Positions 19,314-28,134 of a stretch of DNA of 64,000 nucleotides are shown here, piece after piece. Within the stretch, counting starts at the first letter, position 1. Each line of letters opens with the position of its first letter. The notes under the pieces were generated by a model. That model was given only the letters and a program-made list of their open reading frames with translations. It made no database searches and was not told the origin of the DNA. This DNA comes from Arenibacter echinorum (GTDB lineage Bacteria > Bacteroidota > Bacteroidia > Flavobacteriales > Flavobacteriaceae), in NCBI RefSeq assembly GCF_003259375.1, contig NZ_QLLN01000005.1, positions 62,001 to 126,000 of the forward strand. The letters are read 5' to 3'. A program made the translations under genes and the position numbers.

Positions 19314-19661
19314 ATGGCATACAACGAACAATTTGCACAACGTATTAGGGCAAGTTTTGAAATACAGCCACAAGCCGTCCGATCGAATATAACCGAAAAG
19401 AAAATGTTTGGAGGAATTGCCTTTTTGTATCATGGAAAAATGACCGTAGGTATTATAAAAGACAATCTTATGGTCAGGGTCATATCCAATAAAATGGAGG
19501 GAGTTCTGAGTTCCGAACACGTAAGACTCATGGATTTTGCAAAACGTCCCATGAAAGAATTCGTCTATGTTTCCCACGAGGGTATTGCTACTGAGGAACA
19601 GTTATTAAATTACATTGAATTAGGACTTGAACACGCCAAACAAAAATTGAACGAACTGTAA
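19314..19661 (+). CDS. TfoX N-terminal domain protein
   Basis: Small cytoplasmic protein of 115 residues matching the TfoX N-terminal domain: an N-terminal helix (MAYNEQFAQRIRASFE), the EKKMFGGIAFLYHGKMTVGI core, then KDNLMVRV. The C-terminal TfoX domain that goes with competence control in Proteobacteria is absent, so a competence role should not be assumed. It is 16 bp before rsmE and likely cotranscribed. Confidence 0.85.
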   Translation: MAYNEQFAQRIRASFEIQPQAVRSNITEKKMFGGIAFLYHGKMTVGIIKDNLMVRVISNKMEGVLSSEHVRLMDFAKRPMKEFVYVSHEGIATEEQLLNYIELGLEHAKQKLNEL

Positions 19662-19677
19662 ACTTCACTACTACCTC

Positions 19678-20382
19678 ATGCAACTTTTCTACCATCCCGA
19701 ATTAGAAAACAACACGGACCAATTTATTTTTCCTCCCGATGAAAGTCGACATATTTCCAAAGTATTGCGGAAAAGTTCGGGCGATATTTTGCAAATCACC
19801 AACGGCAAAGGTCTTTGGTTTGAAGCCGAAATACTTGTTCCGGACCATAAAAAATGTAGGGCAAAAATAATTTCCCAAACTCATTTACCGCCAAAACCGT
19901 ATGAACTCCATATGGCTGTGGCTCCAACAAAACTTAACGATCGTTTCGAGTGGTTTTTGGAAAAAGCTACAGAAATTGGAGTTCATCAAATTACTCCCAT
20001 TATTTGCGATCATTCCGAAAGAAAGGTCATTAAAATGGACAGAATGGAGAAGGTTATCCAAGCCGCCATGAAACAGTCCCTACAATCCTATTTGCCACAA
20101 TTAAATCCAGCCATTTCCTTTAAAGAATTCATTACCCAACCCAAAAATGGGGAACTGTACATAGCACATTGCGAGGAAGATAAAAAAAAGGAACTAGCTC
20201 ATTGTGCAGCGGCCAAAAGAAATAGTACCGTATTAATTGGCCCGGAAGGTGATTTCTCTCCTGAAGAGATAAAATTGGCCTTGGACAACGGATTTCAAGC
20301 GGTTGCTTTGGGAAACACCAGGTTGCGTACAGAAACTGCAGCCATTGTGGCCTGTACCACCATTGCCCTAGTTAACTTGTAA
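19678..20382 (+). CDS. rsmE: 16S rRNA m3U1498 methyltransferase RsmE
   Basis: SPOUT-class methyltransferase of 234 residues that methylates N3 of U1498 in 16S rRNA. The N-terminal PUA-like part has SRHISKVLRKSSGDILQITN; the C-terminal knot has EWFLEKATEIGVHQITPII, then VLIGPEGDFSPEE and ALGNTRLRTETAAI, the SAM-binding trefoil knot. Start ATG at 19678. Downstream gap of 131 bp before the next gene. Confidence 0.97.
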   Translation: MQLFYHPELENNTDQFIFPPDESRHISKVLRKSSGDILQITNGKGLWFEAEILVPDHKKCRAKIISQTHLPPKPYELHMAVAPTKLNDRFEWFLEKATEIGVHQITPIICDHSERKVIKMDRMEKVIQAAMKQSLQSYLPQLNPAISFKEFITQPKNGELYIAHCEEDKKKELAHCAAAKRNSTVLIGPEGDFSPEEIKLALDNGFQAVALGNTRLRTETAAIVACTTIALVNL

Positions 20383-20481
20383 TGCTCCTTTAAGGCATAC
20401 TATTAATAAAAATTAGTTTTTGGCTACAAACCCATTAAGGTTATAGGTAGCCCTTTTAGTTTTTTAACTGGTTAATATTCT

Positions 20482-20489
20482 TAAATTTG
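20482..20489 (+). promoter_or_regulatory. -7 promoter element of the DUF4159 gene
   Basis: TAAATTTG, an exact TAnnTTTG match, 24 bp upstream of the ATG at 20514. It supports that ATG over the alternative start at 20487, which would overlap the element. Confidence 0.45.
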
Positions 20490-20513
20490 AATATCGTAAT
20501 TATCCAAGTGCAT

Positions 20514-21164
20514 ATGAAGCAACTAGTTGCAATATTATTAATATTCAATTTTTATTTGGCCGAAAATTTACATGCGCAGGAAATTGCCATTTTAAAATAT
20601 GGAGGTGGAGGTGATTGGTACGCCAACCCTACAGGACTTCCTAACCTAATAAAATTCTGCAACCAACAACTTAGGACTACCATTGACCCCAAGCCGCAAA
20701 CAGTGGAAGTAGGCAGCCCTAATATTTTTCAATATCCCTTTTTACATATGACGGGGCATGGAAACATTTTTTTTTCCGAGGAAGAAGCAGAAAATTTAAG
20801 AACCTATTTATTGGCAGGCGGGTTTTTGCACATAGATGACAATTATGGAATGGAACCCTACCTGCGCAAAGAACTAGCCAAAGTATTTCCGGACAAGGAA
20901 CTCACGGAATTAGGTGCAGACCACCCTATTTTTCGTCAACAGTTCCAATTTCCAAAAGGATTGCCCAAGATACATGAACATGATGGCAAACGGCCACAAG
21001 CGTTTGGCATCTTTGAGCAAAACCGCCTTATCCTTCTTTTTACATTTGAAAGTGACCTTGGGGACGGATGGGAAGACCCAGAAGTGCATAACGACCCCCA
21101 AGATGTACGCCTTAAGGCTTTACAAATGGGGGCCAATATAATCTCCTATGTTTTTAAAAGTTAA
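20514..21164 (+). CDS. DUF4159 domain protein, exported
   Basis: Exported protein of 216 residues; MKQLVAILLIFNFYLAENLH then AQ is a Sec signal peptide. The mature part holds EIAILKYGGGGDWYANPTGL, FLHMTGHGNIFFSEEEAENL, GGFLHIDDNYGMEPYLR and LFTFESDLGDGWEDPEV, typical of DUF4159, which has a glutamine-amidotransferase-like fold. Function is unknown. It is 3 bp from the AI-2E family permease gene, so the two are cotranscribed. Confidence 0.85.
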   Translation: MKQLVAILLIFNFYLAENLHAQEIAILKYGGGGDWYANPTGLPNLIKFCNQQLRTTIDPKPQTVEVGSPNIFQYPFLHMTGHGNIFFSEEEAENLRTYLLAGGFLHIDDNYGMEPYLRKELAKVFPDKELTELGADHPIFRQQFQFPKGLPKIHEHDGKRPQAFGIFEQNRLILLFTFESDLGDGWEDPEVHNDPQDVRLKALQMGANIISYVFKS

Positions 21165-21167
21165 AAT

Positions 21168-22256
21168 ATGACATCAAAGACCATTGCAGAAGGTATTTTA
21201 AGGGCTCTTGGAGTTATAGTAGCCATTGTAATCCTGCTGGCTTTTCTATACAAGATCAGCGCGGTTCTTATATACATAGCTATAGCGGGAGTTGCCAGCT
21301 TGATAGGACGGCCCATTGTTTTATTTTTTCGTCAGAAGTTAAAATTCAACAATACCGTGGCTGTTATAATAACTATGATATTCCTTGTTGGGGTAGTTGC
21401 AGGAGTCATTGCCCTATTTGTGCCTTTACTTATTCAACAGGGACAGAACCTATCCCTTCTCAACATAGATGCCTTACAGACCAATCTGGAGGACTTGTAC
21501 CGCCAGTTACTGCAATATATCGGAGTTAAATCCGAGGATTTGGAACAAAGCATTAAAGATTCACATTTGTTTTCCAACCTAAACTTTGGGATACTTCCAG
21601 ATTTCCTAAACTCCATAATCGGCATATTGGGGAGTTTTAGCGTAGGACTCTTTTCTGTACTCTTTATAGCCTTCTTCTTTTTAAAGGACAGTAAACTTTT
21701 CGAGGAATCCTTACTCACCCTAATCCCTGATAACAAAGAAAATAGATTTCAACATTCCATGGAAACCATCAAAAATTTGCTTTCCCGGTACTTTGTAGGC
21801 CTAGTGTTCCAAATCTTGATCCTCTTTGTCATTTATTCCATTGTCCTTTTCGTTTTTGGTATCGAAAATGCCGTAGTAATAGCCTTTCTCTGTGCCCTTC
21901 TCAACCTTATTCCCTATATAGGCCCCATTATTGGAGGGATATTAATGGCGGTTTTAACCATGACCAGTAATGTGGGAGCCGATTTTAGTAGCGTTATTTT
22001 GCCCAAAACAGGCTATGTAATGATTGGGTTCATCATTGGCCAATTGGTAGACAACTTTTTCTCCCAGCCTTTTATCTTTTCCAACAGCGTAAAGTCGCAC
22101 CCCTTGGAAATTTTCCTGATCATCATTATTGGAGGCTTACTCCTGGGAGTAACCGGAATGATTATAGCGGTACCTGGCTATACGGCCATAAAAGTAATCT
22201 TAAAGGAATTTTTTAACGAGAATAAAATTGTAAAATCCCTTACAAAAAATTTATAA
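21168..22256 (+). CDS. AI-2E family transporter (PerM-like permease)
   Basis: Inner-membrane protein of 362 residues with about eight helices. The pattern of two N-terminal helices, a cytoplasmic or periplasmic helical part (about 85-140) and a C-terminal block with ALLNLIPYIGPIIGGILMAV and IIGGLLLGVTGMIIAVPGYT is characteristic. Members range from AI-2 exporters to Na/H antiporters, so the substrate is open. Confidence 0.9.
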   Translation: MTSKTIAEGILRALGVIVAIVILLAFLYKISAVLIYIAIAGVASLIGRPIVLFFRQKLKFNNTVAVIITMIFLVGVVAGVIALFVPLLIQQGQNLSLLNIDALQTNLEDLYRQLLQYIGVKSEDLEQSIKDSHLFSNLNFGILPDFLNSIIGILGSFSVGLFSVLFIAFFFLKDSKLFEESLLTLIPDNKENRFQHSMETIKNLLSRYFVGLVFQILILFVIYSIVLFVFGIENAVVIAFLCALLNLIPYIGPIIGGILMAVLTMTSNVGADFSSVILPKTGYVMIGFIIGQLVDNFFSQPFIFSNSVKSHPLEIFLIIIIGGLLLGVTGMIIAVPGYTAIKVILKEFFNENKIVKSLTKNL

Positions 22257-22263
22257 TCCCACC

Positions 22264-23442
22264 TTGAACAAAAATATTCTAACATCCGAAATCCAAGATT
22301 TTATAAACAAAAATTTAAGGACGGAGCTTATTGCCATTTTGTTGAAGCCATTGAATTTTGAAGGTGTTACCAACAAGGAAATCGCAGAACAAATTGAAGC
22401 CAAGAACAGGTGCAAGGACAAGCTCCCAACTTGGTACGGCACCCACAATATCTACTACCCCAACAAACTAAATATTGAACAGACATCCTCAGAAAACACC
22501 GCACATTACAAGGCTGGGATAATGAGTGGGACAGCTTTGTTGGACATGACCGGCGGCTTTGGGGTGGACAGTTATTTTTTCAGCAACAATATAGGACAGG
22601 TATATCATTGTGAAATTAACAGGGATCTATCCCAAGTAGCGGCACATAATTTTAAGACTTTGGGCAGGACCAATATCCATACCCATGCCATGGATGGCAT
22701 AGATTTTTTAAAAAGTTCAGAAATCGATTTCGATTGGGTATTTATTGACCCCTCCCGTAGACATGATGCCAAAGGAAAGGTTTTTTTGTTGTCCGATTGT
22801 ATTCCGAATGTCCCCGGTAATCTAAGTGCTATTTTGGCCAAGGTGAAAAAAATAATGATAAAAACCTCCCCTCTACTGGACCTGTCGGCCGGCCTTAGAG
22901 AGTTGAAGTCCGTTAAGGAAATTCATATTGTTGCGGTTAAAAATGAAGTAAAGGAAATCCTATGGATATTGGAACGGGGCTATAAAAAAGAGGTAGTGGT
23001 AAAAACGGTAAACCTAAACGGCTCAGCAATGGAACAGTTCAGCTTTTCCCTTGAAGATGAAAAATTAGCGATCTCCAAATACTCCGATCCCTTGGAGTAT
23101 TTATACGAGCCCAATTCGGCCATCCTAAAGTCTGGAGCTTTTAAAACCGTAGGCGATAAATTCAATATGTCTAAATTACATGATCACTCTCATTTATACA
23201 CCCACGATCAATTATTGGATTTTCCCGGCAGGAGGTTCAAAGTTGTAAGGTCCATTCCCTTCAATAAAAAAGAATTACAAAAACTGGACGTAAAAAAAGC
23301 AAATATTACCATTAGGAATTTTCCGATAAGCGTGGCAGAAATAAGGAAAAGGTTTAAAATTAAGGATGGAGGGGAAGCGTATCTGTTTTTTACCACTAAT
23401 TCGGAAGGTGAAAAAATTGTTGTTTATTGTCATAAATTATAA
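22264..23442 (+). CDS. Class I SAM methyltransferase with THUMP-like C-terminus
   Basis: Cytoplasmic protein of 392 residues. The start is a TTG 8 bp after the preceding stop. The SAM site is ALLDMTGGFGVDSYFFSNN near residue 92, followed by DFDWVFIDPSRR near 155-166 (motif IV). The C-terminal third (from about 300) matches the THUMP-like domain found with this methyltransferase in Bacteroidota. A nucleic-acid substrate is likely but not shown. Confidence 0.85.
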   Translation: MNKNILTSEIQDFINKNLRTELIAILLKPLNFEGVTNKEIAEQIEAKNRCKDKLPTWYGTHNIYYPNKLNIEQTSSENTAHYKAGIMSGTALLDMTGGFGVDSYFFSNNIGQVYHCEINRDLSQVAAHNFKTLGRTNIHTHAMDGIDFLKSSEIDFDWVFIDPSRRHDAKGKVFLLSDCIPNVPGNLSAILAKVKKIMIKTSPLLDLSAGLRELKSVKEIHIVAVKNEVKEILWILERGYKKEVVVKTVNLNGSAMEQFSFSLEDEKLAISKYSDPLEYLYEPNSAILKSGAFKTVGDKFNMSKLHDHSHLYTHDQLLDFPGRRFKVVRSIPFNKKELQKLDVKKANITIRNFPISVAEIRKRFKIKDGGEAYLFFTTNSEGEKIVVYCHKL

Positions 23443-23489
23443 GAGCAGTACGCAGCATGTTATAGCTACAGTTAAGTAGCCTAATATTT

Positions 23490-23530
23490 GAGACTTCTCG
23501 TCGCTCATTCTTCGCTCTGTCGAAGTGACT
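23490..23530. repeat. REP-like intergenic palindrome
   Basis: Starts GAGACTTCTCG and ends CGAAGTGACT, forming an imperfect inverted repeat. From general knowledge it resembles the dispersed ACTTCTCG/CGAAGTGAC elements common between genes in Flavobacteriaceae. Only one copy is seen here. Confidence 0.4.
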
Positions 23531-23589
23531 ATTATAGTCTAGATTTCACATGGAGTTACATAAAAGATCTTGGAATCACTTAAACAATT

Positions 23590-24336
23590 TCAATCACAAT
23601 CCCATTTAAAATTGGCCACTTTGTCATTGGATGCAGCGCCCAAATTGTAATGCCACCACTCCGTTCTAATGGACCAAAATCCATGTTTTTCCATGGTTTC
23701 CTTTAACAGCAGCCTATTATCCAAGATATTCTTGGGCAAATCCCAATTGTCATGGTAGGCCCTTTTTCCAAAAAAATCAAAATCGGTTCCCATATCCAAT
23801 TCTTCCCCATCCAAGGTGGTCAAAGTAATATCGACAGCACCGCCTTTATTATGGATTGATCCTTTAACGGGATTAGCTACATATTGGGGATTGGGAACTA
23901 TGGCCCACATTTTATATTGTACATCATTGGGTCTATAACAGTCGAAAAACTTAATTTTAAATCCTTTGTCCATAAATTCCTTATTGGCCAAAAGCAGTGC
24001 CCTGGCCGTCTTAACCCTAGTATAACATTCAGCGCAATCGTAAACCTTGGCCTTTAAAAAATTATTTTCTGTAGCATAGCGCAGGTCGTACACAAAATCA
24101 TCACTATAATCGGCCAACCTTACAAACAGAGTATCGGCCAGACCGTCCAAGGATTTAAGATTGGATTTGGGAACTTCCTCTTTCTTCGCTTTTAGAATTT
24201 TTACGGAATCCTTTATCTCAATTAACTTTTCAACATCTTCCTTTGGATTCTTGTTCACCACAACCTCCTTACAACCAAAAGAAAGTATCAATGCCAACAG
24301 TGACATTCCCTTAAAAACAGTGCGCTTCCTATTCAT
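23590..24336 (-). CDS. D-alanyl-D-alanine dipeptidase (M15D, VanX/DdpX-like) lipoprotein
   Basis: Zinc dipeptidase of 248 residues that cleaves D-Ala-D-Ala. Zinc ligands and catalytic residues sit in SIHNKGGAVDITLTTLDG (His and Asp) and EWWHYN (Glu, His). FDCYRPNDVQYKMWAIVPNP is also typical. The N-terminus MNRKRTVFKGMSLLALILSF then GC is a lipoprotein signal, so it probably works on murein fragments in the periplasm rather than on the cytoplasmic precursor as VanX does. Stands alone. Confidence 0.9.
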   Translation of the reverse strand: MNRKRTVFKGMSLLALILSFGCKEVVVNKNPKEDVEKLIEIKDSVKILKAKKEEVPKSNLKSLDGLADTLFVRLADYSDDFVYDLRYATENNFLKAKVYDCAECYTRVKTARALLLANKEFMDKGFKIKFFDCYRPNDVQYKMWAIVPNPQYVANPVKGSIHNKGGAVDITLTTLDGEELDMGTDFDFFGKRAYHDNWDLPKNILDNRLLLKETMEKHGFWSIRTEWWHYNLGAASNDKVANFKWDCD

Positions 24337-24405
24337 ATATTATATTGCCAATTGTTATTCCAATCATTCTCCTCTGTTCATCAGCTTCTCCACAACAAAT
24401 AAACA

Positions 24406-24431
24406 AAAAAGCCCCGAAACTAGGGCTTTTT
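24406..24431 (-). terminator. Terminator after the first GMC/subunit 3 pair
   Basis: AAAAAGCCC (24406-24414) pairs with GGGCTTTTT (24423-24431) around an 8-nt loop, with T runs on both sides, downstream of the subunit 3 stop at 24498. Confidence 0.7.
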
Positions 24432-24497
24432 ATATCTCTAAGTAGGAATTACAAATAATTAATGATCCTTCCTTATTATTACCAATTTTTGATGGAG

Positions 24498-25217
24498 CTA
24501 AGTTAAAAGGTTGCCCTTTTCGTCCCAAGTAGCGATTTCGTTCCTGGTACTCTGATCGATACATTTGGCTACCCATTCGGGATCGTAGGATACCCCATGC
24601 TGTTCCAACACATCTTCTGGAACACCATCCCATACGCTGGGCGTATTTCCCTTATAGCCCAATTCGGCAACTCCTACTTTGGAGGAATAATAGCCACAAA
24701 CAGTTAATCCGCGCATCAAATAGAAAAACTGTATTTCGAGCGGTTGCACGTCCAATGGTTTTTCTATATCATGATAGCAAATGGTATCCAATATCTGCTT
24801 TTGCTGATCCAAGGTGGCCAATTTAAATTCGGTTCCAAAATCGGTATTGCTCTTATGGTCCAACCACATAAGCCCCCCTTTAAGTGTCAGCTGCAACTCG
24901 GGGATGTCCTTGCCCATGAACTCTATAAATTCCGGGACCTCTGCCTCAATAGGCCCTCCATTAGGTTCTCTGGGAGGAAGTATCACCGTGCTCAATATGG
25001 CTATGGTTTCCATCTCATGTTCAGTAAATAGCTGTTCTGCATTCAACTTTTCAATCAGCTCCAACTCCTCGGGGGTACGACCAAAATAATGGGTGTTTTC
25101 GGCCGCGGCTACGGCGTCCTTTGCTGTATCAGGACCATCTGTCTTACAGCCATGAAAGGCCAAAGCAGATGCGCCTGCACCTAGAATTATTGTCTGTATA
25201 CTCTTTCTTCTATCCAT
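24498..25217 (-). CDS. Gluconate 2-dehydrogenase subunit 3-like protein (copy 1)
   Basis: Small partner subunit of an FAD sugar dehydrogenase, 239 residues. The N-terminus MDRRKSIQTIILGAGASALA with FHGC combines a twin-arginine-like RR motif with a lipobox-like Cys. In the FAD glucose dehydrogenase family the subunit 3-like gamma protein carries the Tat signal for the folded catalytic subunit. EHEMETIAILSTVILPPRE and EFIEFMGKDIPELQLTLKGG are typical. Only 3 bp separate it from the GMC gene. Its paralogue is at 28135-28842. Confidence 0.9.
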   Translation of the reverse strand: MDRRKSIQTIILGAGASALAFHGCKTDGPDTAKDAVAAAENTHYFGRTPEELELIEKLNAEQLFTEHEMETIAILSTVILPPREPNGGPIEAEVPEFIEFMGKDIPELQLTLKGGLMWLDHKSNTDFGTEFKLATLDQQKQILDTICYHDIEKPLDVQPLEIQFFYLMRGLTVCGYYSSKVGVAELGYKGNTPSVWDGVPEDVLEQHGVSYDPEWVAKCIDQSTRNEIATWDEKGNLLT

Positions 25218-25220
25218 GAT

Positions 25221-26942
25221 CTAGATATTTTGCTGTTTTAATTGTTCAATAATATAATCACTGGCGCGCCAAGATAATGCCAAAATTGTCCAAGTACAGT
25301 TCTTGTCCGCCTGGGAGGTAAAGGGTCCCGCATCAACTATAAAGACATTGTCCACATCGTGCAATTGATTGAATTTATTAGTGACGGATGTTTTGGGATC
25401 ATTGCCCATTCTGGTGGTTCCTACTTCATGGATAATACGCCCAGGGGCTTCCAACCCATAATCACGGTCCTTACCCGGCTTTTCCCCTAAGGGCTCTGCC
25501 CCTAAATTGTGAAAAATCTCCTCGAAGGTGTCCTGCATATGCTTGGCCTGGTTTTTTTCAAAATCGGACCATTTGTAATTAAACTTCAATACTGGAATAC
25601 CAAATTGATCCACTGTTGTAGGGTCTATTTCACAGTAATTATCCTTGCGGGCAATACCTTCGCCCCTTCCGGCAACCCCTAATACAGATCCGTAATACTT
25701 TTTTACATCATCCCGTAAGCTATCTCCATAACCCCCTACTTTAAGCCCAAAAAACTTATTGAACTCATTAGGGTTAAAACTGAAACCGTAGCCTGGCATC
25801 CTCATACCGCCGCCTACTTCGATATGATACCCCCTTGGAAAATCCAACTTGGAGTTATCCCCCCACCAAGGAGAATACACGTGGTTACTACCCACCCCAT
25901 CTTCATTATAGGATACTTTTCTATTCATCAATGCAGGAACAAATGCGGCTCTACTTGCACCGGTAGAATCGTGTAAATATTTACCAACAAGGTCACTGCT
26001 ATTTCCCAATCCGTTAGGATGTTGTTTACTTTTAGAATTTAAAAGAATACGGGCAGAACTACAGGCGGAAGCCGCCAAAACCACAACCTTGCCCCTCAAT
26101 TTGTACTCTTTTCTATCGTCCTTACTGATGTAGGACACGCCTGTTGCCTTACCCTCTTCATTGGTGGTTACTTCCCGCACAACACAATTGACGAACAATT
26201 TTATTCGGCCGCCGTTTTTTTGAGCTGGAAATATAAGACAACTTCCCGAAGAGAAATCGGCATAAATGGAACAGGAACGGGAACATTGCCCACAGTAAAA
26301 ACAAACACCACGTTCTGTATTAATTCTTTTTGTCAGCATGGAAAGTCTACCTGGAATAGTAGGTATACCCGCCTTTTTGGCGCCATTTATATAGAAAACC
26401 TCATGTAACCTCGGTTTTGGAGGAGGAAGAAAAAAACCATCCGGGTCGTTTTCCAAGCCTTCATTGGTGCCAAATACTCCTATTAGCTTATCTACCTTGT
26501 CGTAATACGGTTTTACATCCTCATAACCTATAGGCCAGTCCTCACCATGCCCGTCCCTGGTCTTTCCCTTAAAATCCTTTGGCCCAAAACGCAGGGAAAT
26601 CCTTCCCCAGTGGTTGGTACGCCCCCCTAACATATGAGATCGGAACCAATCAAATTCGGTACCAGGTTCACGGGTATAAGGTTCCCCTTCTATCTCCCAA
26701 CCGCCATAAGCAGCATCAAATTCTCCAAATGCCCTAGTGGTACCAGCTCCCCTTCTAGGAGATTCGTAATTCCATTTTAGCTGGTTCATTGTTTTTGGGT
26801 CTGCCGGATCAAAAAATGGCCCAGCCTCTACAACCGCAACATTAAGGCCGGCATCGGCCAACTGCTTTGTAGCCATACCGCCACCTGCACCCGAACCGAC
26901 GATTATTACATCATAAATTTCTGAGGATTCTTTTATCTGCAT
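25221..26942 (-). CDS. GMC oxidoreductase, FAD sugar dehydrogenase catalytic subunit (copy 1)
   Basis: Flavoprotein of 573 residues; oxidises a sugar hydroxyl, in related systems often at C3 to give 3-keto-glycosides. The FAD motif is IIVGSGAGGGMATKQLADAG (about 14-33). GGRTNHWGRISLRF (107-119) fits the GMC fold. VCFYCGQCSRSC holds Cys214, 217, 220 and 224, a likely iron-sulfur site as in FAD glucose dehydrogenase. The C-terminal block has HEVGTTRMG and an Asn in DKNCTWTILAL, the likely catalytic pair. It has no signal peptide and is presumably exported with subunit 3. No cytochrome subunit is nearby. Confidence 0.92.
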   Translation of the reverse strand: MQIKESSEIYDVIIVGSGAGGGMATKQLADAGLNVAVVEAGPFFDPADPKTMNQLKWNYESPRRGAGTTRAFGEFDAAYGGWEIEGEPYTREPGTEFDWFRSHMLGGRTNHWGRISLRFGPKDFKGKTRDGHGEDWPIGYEDVKPYYDKVDKLIGVFGTNEGLENDPDGFFLPPPKPRLHEVFYINGAKKAGIPTIPGRLSMLTKRINTERGVCFYCGQCSRSCSIYADFSSGSCLIFPAQKNGGRIKLFVNCVVREVTTNEEGKATGVSYISKDDRKEYKLRGKVVVLAASACSSARILLNSKSKQHPNGLGNSSDLVGKYLHDSTGASRAAFVPALMNRKVSYNEDGVGSNHVYSPWWGDNSKLDFPRGYHIEVGGGMRMPGYGFSFNPNEFNKFFGLKVGGYGDSLRDDVKKYYGSVLGVAGRGEGIARKDNYCEIDPTTVDQFGIPVLKFNYKWSDFEKNQAKHMQDTFEEIFHNLGAEPLGEKPGKDRDYGLEAPGRIIHEVGTTRMGNDPKTSVTNKFNQLHDVDNVFIVDAGPFTSQADKNCTWTILALSWRASDYIIEQLKQQNI

Positions 26943-26949
26943 TTTGGAA

Positions 26950-27060
26950 TGAATTAATTATGAACTTCAATATAGATTTAAAACGAAATTAAATTAGAAT
27001 TTTTTATCCAAACAACCTGAAAATTCATGTATTTTGATATAAAACCATCAATAATTGATA
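26950..27060 (-). repeat. Upstream block shared with the second GMC gene
   Basis: About 110 bp upstream of GMC copy 1 aligns by eye with 30574-30685 upstream of copy 2, including TTATCC(A/G)AACAACC and a TCATGTA(A/T)TTTGA stretch. The duplication therefore took the leader and promoter along. No clear TAnnTTTG is seen; a minus-strand TATATTG is common to both. Confidence 0.65.
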
Positions 27061-27201
27061 ATATGTCATTAGAAGGGACAAATCCTTGTAGTTTTCATTT
27101 AGGGTTACAGCCCAATTCTTTTGTTTAGCACCCCAAGGAATAAAAATATCATAACTATCGATTGTTATTCCCAGCCATCTGCCTCCCAATGGCCAATAAA
27201 C

Positions 27202-27229
27202 AAAAAGGCCTCCTTTCGGAGGCCTTTTT
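27202..27229 (-). terminator. Perfect bidirectional hairpin terminator
   Basis: AAAAAGGCCTCC (27202-27213), loop TTTC, GGAGGCCTTTTT (27218-27229): a 12-bp perfect stem with T runs on both sides, just after the stop of the isomerase-like gene. The stretch between it and the block upstream of GMC copy 1 (about 27061-27200) holds nothing I can name. Confidence 0.85.
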
Positions 27230-27257
27230 AAGTTAATTTCAATAAATGGAATCGAGA

Positions 27258-28091
27258 TTATTTTATTCCTTCCAAATACTTTAAACTCTTGGGTACCTGT
27301 TCCACAACCCTGGAACACTCGTCTTCTATAAACATATACTTGATGCCCAACTTCTTGGCTTCGGCAACAACACCGGCTATATCAACTTCCCCGGTTCCCA
27401 AAACCACATTGGTTTCTACATCGGCATGGCCGGTATCATCTTTTTTAGTACCTTTTTCCATATCTTTCAAATGCAATAAAATGAATTTAGAAGGATACTT
27501 TTTAAGCAATTTCAAGGGATCCTCACCTCCATGATGCACCCAATAAACATCCATTTCAAAATCGAAATATTTGGCATTCTGTGCCATATAATCAAATAGG
27601 GTCCCGTCCTTATAGGGCCTAAATTCAAAACCATGGGCGTGATACGCCAATTTTAATCCATTATCCCTTAAAATCTTTCCGGCCTTGTTAAATACCTCCA
27701 CAGCCTTTTGCGTATCCGAAATATCAAAATTATTGCCATCGTGAGGGATCCAGGCGCACATCACATAGGTGGCACCATAACTTTTTGCCTTTTTTACAAC
27801 CTCCTCCGGCGCATTGGCCAAATCGTTGAACCCGGCACCAATACTGACCACCTTTAAGTTATTTTTGGCAAGTAACCCCTTAAACTCCTCCTCGGGCATC
27901 CCGTAGCTATCTCCACCTTCCAGAACGGTAATACCCCAGTCGTTTATCAATTTTAAGGTACTGGGAATATCTTCCTTAAACTGATTTCTAAGACTATACA
28001 ATTGTAATCCCACCTCTTGGGCCGTAACATTTGTAGTTCCAAAAAAAACTATGGCCATTAAAAATAGACATAGTAGTTGTAATTTTTTCAT
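27258..28091 (-). CDS. Secreted sugar phosphate isomerase/epimerase-like TIM-barrel protein
   Basis: Exported protein of 277 residues with an xylose-isomerase-like TIM barrel. MKKLQLLCLFLMAIVFFGTT with NVTAQ is a Sec signal peptide. EVGLQLYSLRNQFKEDIPST, KLAYHAHGFEF, FDFEMDVYWVHHGG and ILLHLKDMEKGTKKDDTGH carry the usual metal-binding Glu, Asp and His. Such proteins often occur with DUF1080 and GMC genes in 3-keto-sugar metabolism. It follows the second subunit 3 gene by 43 bp, so it is probably third in that transcript. Confidence 0.88.
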   Translation of the reverse strand: MKKLQLLCLFLMAIVFFGTTNVTAQEVGLQLYSLRNQFKEDIPSTLKLINDWGITVLEGGDSYGMPEEEFKGLLAKNNLKVVSIGAGFNDLANAPEEVVKKAKSYGATYVMCAWIPHDGNNFDISDTQKAVEVFNKAGKILRDNGLKLAYHAHGFEFRPYKDGTLFDYMAQNAKYFDFEMDVYWVHHGGEDPLKLLKKYPSKFILLHLKDMEKGTKKDDTGHADVETNVVLGTGEVDIAGVVAEAKKLGIKYMFIEDECSRVVEQVPKSLKYLEGIK

Positions 28092-28134
28092 CGTGTATAG
28101 AATTACTTATATCCCTTGAACAACTTAATACCTT

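Noticed and set aside
27025-27318. 97-codon open frame overlapping the end of the isomerase gene
   Set aside because: Runs through the terminator hairpin and begins out of phase inside a real gene; only the middle part was kept as a possible remnant.
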